Positions 12,540 through 22,459 of a DNA stretch of 64,000 bases are shown here, in pieces (positions within the stretch are counted from its first letter, which is position 1; every line of letters starts with the position of its first letter). The DNA comes from Puccinellia tenuiflora (lineage: Eukaryota > Streptophyta > Magnoliopsida > Poales > Poaceae), in the NCBI GenBank assembly GCA_012064385.1, contig QRDG01001522.1:124001-188000 (forward strand), in the 5' to 3' direction. Position numbers and translations under genes: made by a program. A model generated the notes under the pieces. It saw nothing but the letters and a program-made list of their open reading frames with translations, was not told the DNA's origin and made no database searches.

Positions 12540-13118
12540 ATGGCTCCTACCCGCCGTGGGAACCCAGGTGATCCCGATGCACCGCCGCCACCCTCCATGT
12601 TGGAGGTTCTAATGGCTATTGAGGAGAAGCGATTGCGCAATGATCGTCTGCTCGAGCAGTTGGTGCAACAAGGGGCCAGGAGGAACAATAACTGCAACAC
12701 TCTCACCGAGTTCTTGCGGTCCCAGCCTCCAACCTTCTCTGAAGCTAGAGAGCCACTGGATGCTGATGATTGGCTCCATGCTCTCGAGCGCAAGTTTGCA
12801 GACTTGCATGTGCCGGTGGCCGAACAAGTCAACTTCGCCACCTACCTTCTGACTGGAGCCGCTGGCTCTTGGTGGGAGAGCCATGTGTCAATGTTTGACG
12901 TTGGCCATGTCTTCACATGGGCTGAGTTCCTCACCGCCTTCCGTGCGGCCTACATCCCCAAGCCCATCATGGACCTCAAGAGGAGGGATTTCCTGGATCT
13001 GACCCAGGGACGCATGGACATCCAAGCTTATGGGCGTGAGTTCAACCACCTCTCCGGTTACGCCCCTTGGGATGTGACCAACGATGAGGACAAGCAATAC
13101 CTGTTCCGCAAGGCGTGA
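12540..13118 (+). pseudogene. Chromovirus gag, C-terminally truncated
   Basis: The chosen ATG at 12540 opens a product starting MAPTRRGNPGD; an in-frame ATG upstream at 12516 is possible. The central part (PLDADDWLHALERKF, then AAGSWWESH, then FRAAYIP) is a Retrotrans_gag domain, which packages element RNA into the particle. The frame stops at 13116-13118, right where a 19 bp stretch copied from 13033-13051 recurs (13112-13130). The expected C-terminal zinc knuckle (CCHC) is missing, and the protease frame starts shortly after. Loss by deletion with templated repair is inferred. Confidence 0.85.
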
Positions 13119-13130
13119 GTTCAACCACCT

Positions 13131-14160
13131 GCACCAGCTCCCTCTACACCAGCCGCCAAGGCAATGACTGTCAACCGTGGCCGCCTGAACCACGTCTCGG
13201 CTGAAGGAGTCGAAGAGGACCCCGGTGTTCTCATGGGTACGCTTCGAATAAATGATTACCCAGTTTCAGTCTTGTTTGATTCTAGAGCATCGCATTCATT
13301 CATATCCATGGCTTTTACACACAACCATCAAATATCGTTTGTGAACATGGACTCCCCTCTAGTGGTCAAAACACCAGGCTCTAGTTGGCACACTACTTGG
13401 ATTGCTCCGAAGGTCCAGATTACCATAGGCTATTGGTCCTTTTCGTTCTCGTTGATGGCCCTGAAGTCAGATGGTCTAGATGTCATTCTGGGAATGGACT
13501 GGCTAGTCAAATATCAGGCCAATTTGAACTGTGCTGCCAAGTCTGTCACGGTGATCCACCCAACCGTCGAGCTAGTGAGTTATTGGTCACCTTCGTCCGC
13601 AACTCCATCTGCTGCCACTCCTCTCTCGTCGGAGATCAGCCTATGCTTTATGGAAGGCATCACACCGCCTGAAATGCATGAGGTTGCCGTGGTGTGTGAT
13701 TTCCTGGACGTCTTGCCTGAAGAATTGCCTGGCATGCCACCTGATCGAAGCGTGGAATTTGTCATTGAATTGGTTCCGGGAACTGCCCCAATTTCCAAAA
13801 GGCCCTACCGCATGCCAGCGGAAGAGCTAACTGAATTGAAGAAGCAACTTGATGAGCTGCTGGAAAAAGAATTCATCAGGCCGAGTAGCTCGCCTTGGGG
13901 CTGCCCGGTCATCTTTGTCAAGAAGAGGGATTCAAATGTTCCTTGTCTGGTTTCTGATTACCGCTCTCTGAATGCGGTAACCATCAAGAACAAGTATCCT
14001 ATTCCTCGAATAACTGACCTATTCGATCAGCTAGCTGGTGCAACAGTATTCTCCAAAATGGATCTGAGGTCAGGCTACCATCAGATAAAAATCAGAAAGG
14101 AGGATATTCCGAAGACGGCTTTCACTACCCGTTATGGGTTATATGAGTACATCGTAATGT
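13131..14160 (+). pseudogene. Chromovirus pol: protease and N-terminal reverse transcriptase
   Basis: The open frame starts near 13164. The aspartic protease region shows LFDSRASHSFIS where the family has a DSGA active site, so glycine is replaced by arginine, and then the flap-side LDVILGMDWL. Reverse transcriptase follows with KRPYRMPAEEL, EFIRPSSSPWG, VSDYRSLN and FSKMDLRSGYHQI, the first catalytic Asp block. At about 14160 the reading frame is lost: a stretch between the YIVMSF motif and the next RT block is missing and the sequence resumes in another frame at 14164. This copy cannot make an intact RT. Confidence 0.88.
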
Positions 14161-14163
14161 CTT

Positions 14164-14823
14164 TTGAACTCGATCTTCCACGAGTACCTCGACAAGTTCG
14201 TCATTATTTACATTGATGATATCCTTGTCTACTCCAAAACCGAAGAAGAACATGTTGAGCATCTTCGGCTAGTTCTGACCAAGCTTCGTGATCACCGCCT
14301 CTATGCCAAGTTCTCCAAGTGTGAGTTTTGGCTAAAGGAGCTCATATTCCTAGGTCATGTGGTGTCAGCTGCTGGAGTAGCTGTGATACCTGACAAGATT
14401 CAGGCAATCCTGGATTGGCCTACTCCAAAGTCCGTCAAAGATATTGGCAGCTTCCTTGGGTTGGCGGGGTATTACCGCCGATTCATCGAGGGCTTTTCCA
14501 AGAGAGCCAAAGCTTTGACTGACCTCCTCAAGAAAAACAAAAAGTTTGTGTGGACCGACAAAGCCGAAGAAAGCTTCCAAACTCGCAAAGTCAAACTCAC
14601 TACCACCCCGGTGCTTGTCCTTCCCGACACAGATAAAGACTTTGTCGTCTACTGTGACGCATCACTCCAAGGTTTGGGCTGTGTGTTAATGCAAGAAGGC
14701 CATGTTGTCGCCTATGCTTCCCGTCAACTCAAACCACATGAGCAAAATTATCCAACTCATGATCTAGAGCTTGCTGCCGTGGTTCATGCTCTGAAGCAAT
14801 GGAGGCCCTACCTGTTGGGCAAC
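14164..14823 (+). pseudogene. Chromovirus pol: C-terminal reverse transcriptase and 5' part of RNase H
   Basis: Continuation of the RT in a shifted frame. The catalytic box reads IIYIDDILVYSK (YIDD), followed by the RT thumb and connection, then the Ty3-type RNase H with VVYCDAS and LELAAVVHALKQW, so catalytic Asp and Glu are present. The frame breaks at the Tat-1 insertion; the protein resumes at 27519 with the sequence expected after PYLLGN. The target duplication (GCAAC here, ACAAC on the right) is at 14819-14823 and 27514-27518. Confidence 0.92.
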
Positions 14824-15367
14824 TGATGGGGGGATACTTTATAGGTAGGCCCATGGACCCGGGAAGTAGACCCGCCAAGACCAAGAAGGCCAAAGCCGAG
14901 TCACGTATGAAGTCGCACGGGCTGGGCTGGAGACAAGCCGACCAAGGCCCAAGATGGAGAAGGGACTCGTCAGCAAGGAGTCCAAGTACAACCCGGAGCC
15001 CTAACTTGGAAGAACAAGACGTAGAGTAGGACTCCGTGTTCTAGTGTGACTCGGTGTAACCTGTAAGTCCAGGGACCCGGCCGCCTTTATAAGAGGGGTC
15101 CTGGACCTTAGATCGATAAGCCTTGAGAGAGAGAGAGAGATACCAAGTCGCCGACTCCCCAGAGAGGAGCCGGAACCCTGTAATCAATATAAGATCTAGA
15201 GCAATAAAGAGAAGCAGGAAGTAGGTCTTTACCTCTAACCAAGAGGGGCCGAACCTGGGTAAATCTGTGTCCCTTGGCGAGATTAACCTCTCCTACGTAC
15301 TTCGTGCATCGATGGCCCCAGAACTCACCTTCCTGGAGGAAGGACTTGCCGTGACAACCCCACGACA
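14824..15367 (+). repeat. Tat-1 5' LTR (544 bp)
   Basis: Starts TGATGGGGGGATACTTTA and ends CCCCACGACA. It contains a TTTATAA at 15086-15092 as likely TATA box and an AG-rich run near 15125. It matches 26973-27513 almost base for base, so this is the youngest insertion in the left nest. Confidence 0.95.
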
Positions 15368-15386
15368 GTTGGCGCCCACCGTGGGG
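15368..15386 (+). other. Tat-1 primer binding site region
   Basis: GTTGGCGCCCACCGTGGGG directly follows the LTR and is conserved in Tat-2 (54358-54376, minus strand). This sequence follows the 5' LTR in many cereal Gypsy elements; I do not assign the tRNA. Confidence 0.75.
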
Positions 15387-15410
15387 CAGGAGGTGCGAGG
15401 AGTTGAGATC

Positions 15411-17938
15411 ATGGGAGCCGCTCGCCGGGCCATGGAGAAACTCGCCATCGGGCGAGTCTACACTGATGAGCATGGAGAAACCGAGATCGATGACTCCGGC
15501 TGGACTCCAGAGATGGAGGAAGTCGACGAGGGTTATCAGTTTGTTTTTGGAGGGATCAACGTGTTCGTCGGCATGGTTTGCGCGTCGGGTCTTCGCGCTA
15601 ACTCGGCGGAATCAGTATCAGAGCCAACAGCTGTTGTCGAGTCCGACGGCGAGGAGTCGGTCGGGACATCAGAAGTCGGCATCGTCGCCGAGCCAAAGAA
15701 GCAACTTGCTGTCAACCATGAAGAGGAGTCGCTGGCGGAGCCACTTATGGAGCCAGATTACGACGCCGATTCAGAGTCTATCTTGCCCTTGTTCGAGGAT
15801 CGGCTTGGGTACGGAATTGAAGAGGAGGATTACGTGGAGTCGCCAGTACGCGCCCGCGTCGTTGGAGTCTACATGTCTGGGAACGGCGGAAATCAATTTG
15901 ATCCAAGTCTACTAACAAAGGAAATCAATGCAAGCAACGCAGCAGAGCGGGCGGCCGAGTTAGCCAGCGCGCGTGCTGCGATGGAGAGGCAACTAGCAGA
16001 AATCAACGAGGCAAACCGCAGATTAGCAGAAGAGCGGGCCCGGGTCCAGACTGAGGCCCAGGTTGTAAGGAGTCGCCAGGAGGAACTCACCTCTATTCAG
16101 CATCGCAGGGCGAGGAGTCGCCTGCGTGGCGGAGTCATTGTCAACCCTACTGCTTTGTTCAACACACCCACTAGTCCAGGCGCAGGAGCCGGGCTAGGAA
16201 GCTCATCAGCTGCAGGAGGCGGCGCAGGAGGAGGAGCAACACCACCACCACCACCACCACCACCAGAAGGACCCGGCGGCAACGGTACCAACGGGCCGCC
16301 GCCTGAAGGAGGAGTCGGAGGAGGATCAACAGGTGGTATGGGACCTCCACCTGGCAGGTTTCGTACACCAGAGGCGCATTACTCTAACCCAATGGACAAC
16401 GTTCATGCGGCAACTATGAGGCTAGAGAACATTGAGATACCAGAAGGAGCAGCGGGACAGGAGACCCGCCGTGCTATTGAGATGCTGAAGACAGCAATGA
16501 CTCAGCAAGCTCTTTATCCAGCGTTTCCAGATGCAAGTAGGCTGCACTCGACACCGTTCAACTCTGGCACTAGGAGTCGGCATGACGAGTCTCACCCGGC
16601 CAACTCTACAAGCGCAAGGCGCCGTGAACAAGAGAGGAACAGGATCATCATACCAACTGCCTCACGAGCTCAACTGGTGGTTGATGAAGCAAGACAGCGA
16701 CGAGAGAGGGAGGCGGCCAGGGCACGGGAGGCTGAGAGGGACAGAGCCCTAGCTGGTCCAGATAACCAGCCTCAGCCAACCCGGGCGCACACAGAGGTGA
16801 CTTTTCCTGGTACCTCTCCTTCACTAACAGGACCAGAGTGCCTGTCAGATGCCATCAGGTCCGAGTCTTTCCCCAGCGACTTCAAGGAGCCGCGTAAAGT
16901 TCCCAATTACGAGCCGAACATGGACCCGACCTCCTGGTTGGGTACATATGAGATGGCGATGAGTATCTTATGATGGAGGGAGCAGCCAAAGTGTGGATGC
17001 GGAACTTGCCTCCTAGATCAATCAATTCTTGGGAGCAGTTGAAGTCGGCTTTCATACAGAACTTCCAGGGAACATGCAAAAAGCTTAGTACCATAGAGCA
17101 CTTGGAGAGGTGTGTTCAGAGAAAGGGCGAGTCTGCAAGGCATTGGATGAAGCGGGTCTCGGAGATCATCAACTCATCGCAGGGACTCCCAACAATTTCA
17201 GTGCTAATGGCAATGGAGAGAAATTGCAGCTACAATCCCTTGAGTTGGAAGCTGGGTCGTATGAAGGAGAGCCTGAATCAAGGTATTCCCCTTACGATCG
17301 GCGAGATCATGGCAGGTGCTAACAAGCATGCGGCCACAGACAAAACGAAGGATCAGGAGGAAGGATCTAAGGGACATGGTGGCAATGGTCAGAACCAGAA
17401 TCAGAATCAGAACCAGAATCAGGGAAGTAACAAGCGACCGTATGGAGACAACTCTGACCTGGTGGCTAACACAAACACTGGGGTCAGATGCAAGGACAAC
17501 AGTTCTCAAGGGTATCAGGGACGGAGGCTGACCACAGAGGAGGTTCTGGCGAGTCCATGCCCTAAACACGCCAGAAACGGCAAGTGTGGTCACACCTTGG
17601 GACAGTGCATGGATTTGCAGTGTGCTAGGCTCCCAGGACCAGGAAATAGAGGCAACAACAATGGATATAGAGGAAACAATGGTGATGGAGGACCCGGCAA
17701 CCATGGCGGAGGAGCCGGCAATAATCCTAACCAACCTCAAGGAGGAGGTAACCAACAGGACGGGTTCCAGCAGAACCCGAAGCAGCTTCACGATAACAAT
17801 GGGCAGTATTATGTCACAACTCAGCCACAGAACCCGAGTCGTGGCAGTTACCATGTGTTCACAACAAGCACGTCCAAGCGTGCCAAGAAATTAAAGGTTA
17901 GAGCTGTCAATGCAGTGGAGCCGGCGCTTCCACAGTAG
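15411..17938 (+). pseudogene. Tat-1 gag, frameshifted
   Basis: The ATG at 15411 opens a ~520-residue first part (acidic N-terminus, a coiled-coil segment near ANRRLAEERARVQTEAQ, a Gly/Pro-rich linker with a proline run). The frame is lost at about 16970 (MSIL then stop); comparison with Tat-2 shows a ~40 bp deletion flanked by GTAT. The Retrotrans_gag core (AAKVWMRNLPPRSINSWEQ, then QNFQGTCKKLSTIEHLE) continues in a second frame to 17938, followed by an Asn/Gln repeat and a Cys/His cluster (CPKHARNGKCGHTLGQC), likely the zinc knuckle. A TAG at 17936-17938, a Trp codon in Tat-2, closes it. Confidence 0.88.
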
Positions 17939-18640
17939 CTCAGGTGGTCAGAGCAAACCATCACATGGAGTCGGGCAGATCATCCGCCAAGAGTCGATGA
18001 CCCAGGGCAGCTAGCCTTGGTAGTGGCACCTCAAGTTGGGGGCTACACATTGAACAAAGTGCTCATGGATGGTGGAAGTAGTATTAACATCTTATATTAT
18101 GACACATTCAAGAGGATGCAGCTGCAAGATAGGCAGTTAATACCCACTGAGACAGTTTTTCATGGAATCGTACCAGGAAAGTCAGCCAAGCCAATTGGTA
18201 AGATTTATCTCGAGGTTTCTTTTTGCACAGTGGAGAATTTTCGTTCAGAGATTATGCCTTTTGAGGTAGTGGATCTTAAGAGTCCGTATCATGCTCTCTT
18301 TGGTCGACCAGCGTACTTTAAGTTTATGGCCAGACCATGCTATGTTTACTTGAAACTCAAGATGCCAGGTCCAGCAGGAGTCATTACAGTCAATGGCAGC
18401 AGACAGATGGCATTGGAGTGTGAACTAGGTGATGCAGCTATGGCTGAGACAGCTTGTGCTCAAGAGGAGCTAAAATTTTACAAGGCAAACGTGGACCTGG
18501 AGGACAACTCGGTCCTTAAGAAGCCGGCCACAGAGGAGAGGATGAAGTTCAAGTCAGCTCAGGATACAAAGCAAGTCGACTTTACCCCTGGTGATTCCTC
18601 CAAATAGTTCACCATTGGGGCACACCTTTCTGATAAATAG
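17939..18640 (+). pseudogene. Tat-1 protease region
   Basis: Aspartic protease with the motif LMDGGSSINILYYD, the Tat-type equivalent of the D-S/T-G active site, then LKSPYHALFGRP and a C-terminal acidic tail. It processes the Gag-Pol polyprotein. It reads in the gag second frame after the TAG at 17936. One stop at 18605-18607 is private to this copy (Gln codon in Tat-2). A second TAG at 18638-18640 is present in both copies at the same site just before RT, which is odd for independent decay (see findings). Confidence 0.85.
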
Positions 18641-19419
18641 GAAAGCGCGCTCGTCGAGTTCATCCGTGAGAACCGGGACGTCTTTGCATGGAAGCCATCG
18701 GACATGCCAGGAGTCCCGAGAGAACTCGCCGAGCACAGCTTACACGTTAACCCTAATGCAAGACCAGTTAAGCAAGGTTTGCGCAAGTTTCATGATGACA
18801 GGAGGAAGGCCATCGGAGAAGAGGTGGCTCGGCTCCTCGCAGCCGAGTTCATCAAGGAAGTCTTTCACCCAGAGTGGGTAGCCAATCCAGTGTTAGTGCC
18901 AAAGAAAACAGGAGAGTTGCGGATGTGCATCGACTTCACGGGTCTTAACAAGCATTGCCCTAAGGACCCGTTTGCATTGCCTCGTATTGACCAGATCATC
19001 GACTCCACAGCGGGGTCAGAGTTACTTTGTTTTTTGGATGCCTATTCAGGGTACCACCAGATCAGACTCAACATAGAGGATGAGTTGAAGACGTCTTTCA
19101 TCACGCCCTTTGGAGCATTTTGTTATACAACAATGCCCTTTGGACTCAAGAACGCAGGAGCTACATATCAGAGGTGTATCCAGAATTGTTTCAAAGAACA
19201 GATTGGAAGGAATATTCACGCTTACGTGGATGATGTAGTTGTCAAGTCTCAGAAGGCCGACTCTCTGATAGCAGACCTGACAGAAACCTTTGGTAACCTG
19301 CGCAAGTACAAGATGAAACTCAACCCAACCAAGTGTGTTTTTGGAGTCCCTGCAGGCAAGCTCCTTGGCTTCATTGTTTCAGAGAGAGGCATTGAAGAAA
19401 ACCCAGAGAAAATCTAGGC
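18641..19419 (+). pseudogene. Tat-1 reverse transcriptase
   Basis: RT palm and fingers: LVPKKTGELRMCIDFTGLN, CFLDAYSGYHQI, TTMPFGLKNAGATYQR and the catalytic AYVDDVVVKS (VDD). It copies element RNA into DNA in the cytoplasmic particle. The open segment is 18704-19417, where AAATCTAG gives a stop (Lys codon in Tat-2); a further TAG lies at about 19433. The start is polyprotein-internal and not a true initiation site. Confidence 0.92.
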
Positions 19420-21861
19420 TATTCACAATCTGTAGAAGCCGACTTGTCTAAAAAGACATTCATAAACTTGCTGGTTGTGTAGCAGCTCTCAGTAGATTCA
19501 TCTCAAGACTCGGAGAGAAGGTGGGTCCTCTCTACCGACTCTTGAAGAAGTCAGACAAATTCATATGGGATAAAGAAGCCAATGATGCTTTTGAGGGCTT
19601 GAAGAAAACCCTATCATCAGCACCAGTACTTGCAGCTCCTACAGATAAGGAGCCCATGTTGTTATATGTGGCTGCCAACGAAAGGGTGGTCAGTGCAGTA
19701 GTAGTTGTGGAACGATCAGAGGAAGGAAAGGAGTATCCAGTGCAGAGGCCTGTTTATTACATCAGTGAAGTCCTCACAGAGTCAAAGCAAAGGTACCCTC
19801 AATGGCAGAAGCTAGTTTATGGAGTTTTCCTTGCAAGTAGGAAGCTTAAGCATTATTTCCAAGAGCATCCAATCAAAGTGGTGAGTTCAGCACCACTAGC
19901 AGACATCATACGCAACAGAGATGCAACAGGTCGAGTCGCCAAGTGGGCAATCGAGTTGGGTCCTTACCATATCACATACGAGCCCAGGACAGCAATCAAA
20001 TCTCAAGCTTTAGTCGACTTCGTCAACGATTGGACTGATTGCACATCCTCACCGAGTTCACCTTGCACCAAATATTGGACAATGCACTTCGACGGGTCCA
20101 GACAGCTAGAGGGCTCAGGAGCCGGGGTGGTTCTAACTTCACCAAAAGGAGATAAGTTGGCATATGTCCTTCGGTTACATTTTGATTGTACAAGCAACAT
20201 GGCAGAGTATGAGGCTTTGCTACACGGCCTGCGTCTGGCCAAGCAGATGAACATCAAGCGTATCCGGTGCTTTGGAGACTCGGATCTCGTAGCCCAGCAA
20301 GTATCTGGAACCTGGGACTCGAAGGATGCAAACATGGCGGCTTATAGAAGAGCAGTCGAACAGATAGTCGGGTTCTTTTCTGGTTATCAAGTGGAGCATA
20401 TTGACAGACGCAAGAACGAGGCCGCAGATGCATTATCACGACTCGGCTCTCATCAAGAGAAAGTACCACCAAATGTATTTGTGGATGAACTTCACCATCC
20501 ATCAGTCAAGTTGCCCTCAGAGGAGGAGTTAGCCTCCCCGGATCCAGAATCGGCACTGGTGGCAGTAGTACGAGCAACACTAGCATGGACAGAGCCCTAC
20601 CTTGCATATCTCCTTAGGGGTGAACTCCCACAGGATGAAGTCAAACAGAGGCAGCTCATCAGACGATGCAAGTCCTACACAATCATTGATGGCGAGTTGT
20701 ACAGAAGGAGCGTCACTGGAGTCTACCAGAGGTGTGTATCTCCAGAAGAGGGCAGGCAAATATTGCAAGAGATTCATGCAGGTGATTGTGGTCATCATGC
20801 ATCCACTAGATCCTTGGTGTCAAAAGCTTTCAGGCACGGGTTCTTTTGGTTAACAGCACATCTGGACGCAGAAAAGATAGTACGAGTCTGTGATGGATGC
20901 CAAAGGTACGCAAGGCAAGACCACGTGCCAGCCCAAGAGCTCAGAACTATTCCTATCACTTGGCCGTTTGCAGTTTGGGGGCTTGATATGGTGGGTCCTT
21001 TCTCAAAGTCGCCCTGCCAGAAGACCCATCTGCTAGTAGCAGTTGACAAGTTCACCAAGTGGGTGGAAGTCGAACCCGTCAGCAGAGTCGACGGAGCATC
21101 AGCAGTGAGATTTTTCAAGAAAATAGCGACACGCTTTGGATATCCTCACAGCATCATTACAGATAATGGTACCAACTTATCAGTTGGAGAAATGGCTAAG
21201 TTCTGTGGTGAGAACAACATTAGACTCGACCTAGCCTCAGTGGCACACCCACAGTCCAATGGACAAGCAGAGAGGGCAAATCAGGAGTTGCTGAAGGGAA
21301 TTAAGCCTCGGCTCCGAGTCCCTTTGCTAAGAGCCGCCGGGTGTTGGGTTGAGGAGCTGCCATCAGTACTATGGAGTATAAGAACGACTCCTAACAGATC
21401 AACTGGCTTCACACCTTTCTTCATGGTGTATGGAGCAGAAGCCGTCCTGCCAAGCGACTTGTTGCATGACTCGCCACGAGTCGCCAATTATGTTGAGACA
21501 GAGAATGAACTCGCTCGCCAGGACTCGGTGGACGCACTCGAGGAAGCAACGGAGTTAGCCCTTGAGAGATCAGCAGGACTTGCAGCGATATCACGCATGC
21601 AGAATCAAGACTCGGACTTTCCAGGAAGGCGACTTAGTGCTTCGCCTTGTCCAAAACAGGGAGGGGATGCACAAGTTATCTCCACCATGGGAAGGACCGT
21701 TCGTCATAAGCAAGAACTTGCACAATGGGTCGTACTATCTAATGGATGTACGAGAGCCGGCAAGTGAAAGTAAAGGAGCTGACACAGCACATACGCTAGA
21801 TCCTTATGCAGAGGCAAAGAGGCCGTGGAACATAGCTCAGTTACGTCCTTATTATACTTAA
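19420..21861 (+). pseudogene. Tat-1 dual RNase H and integrase
   Basis: Open from about 19475 to 21576. First, a Ty3-type RNase H whose first catalytic block reads LLYVAAN rather than a D-A-S motif, so it looks inactive. Second, an archaeal-type RNase H with MHFDGS, MAEYEALLHGL, GDSDLV and NEAADALSRL, retaining the acidic residues. Then integrase with the HHCC finger (ending RVCDGCQRYARQ), core Asp in GLDMVGPF, ITDNGTN and Glu in NGQAERANQE. There is no chromodomain. An ~8 bp deletion near 21575, between ATCAGCAG repeats, shifts the frame; the C-terminus continues in another frame and ends YYT-stop at 21861. Confidence 0.92.
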
Positions 21862-22459
21862 GTTGTAATAGCTTTATGAGTTGAAAGGCAAAGAGCCCAG
21901 TGAGCCATGCCTAGATGTAATCAAATTATTATGATCAAAGGAAATAAAGCCGGCTTCTGTGAAGATGAGTCCTTTAGTCGAGTCACCTAGTGAGTGCGAT
22001 TTATTCTTTAACTTTGATCGTCAGGTTCTTGGGGGCTTACTTTTCAGTGAAAAAAGTTAAGCTTAGACTCATGAACCCGGCACAGTAGCGAAACTTTACC
22101 TAATTTTCTCACTGGTAAGTTAGATGCATCCTGCACAATATGACTAATCTACAGGCATGACTCATCTCCGGCTCTTATGAATCCTAAAGGACATGAGGTG
22201 TTAGGAGTTTGTCAGCACAAGCTGTAAGAGGAGTCATGCAGGGCCTACTTATTCATCAGTGGATAATTGGACGGGTTATAAGAACCACAGAATGACTTGC
22301 ATAGATAGTACATATTAATCTCATAGTTTAACAAGCAAGTCATCATAAGCCGATTGGCACAATTTCAGAACAAGTAGTTCAAAAGACCTAACAAGGTTTA
22401 AGCACCAGCAGTGCATCATTACAAAGTTTAAAAACTAATAGCACATCATTACATAGTGA
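21862..22459. mobile_element. Tat-1 spacer between pol and the convergent antisense gene
   Basis: No gene seen. It holds the 3' flanks of pol (plus) and of the antisense gene (minus), and a TTCTTGGGGGCTTAC near 22026 resembling the polypurine tract. The same spacer is conserved in Tat-2 at 48317-48918. Confidence 0.7.

Noticed and set aside
17204..17854. Minus-strand ORF of 216 residues opposite Tat-1 gag
   Set aside because: Shadow of the Asn/Gln/Gly-rich gag repeat; the coding strand has gag domains.
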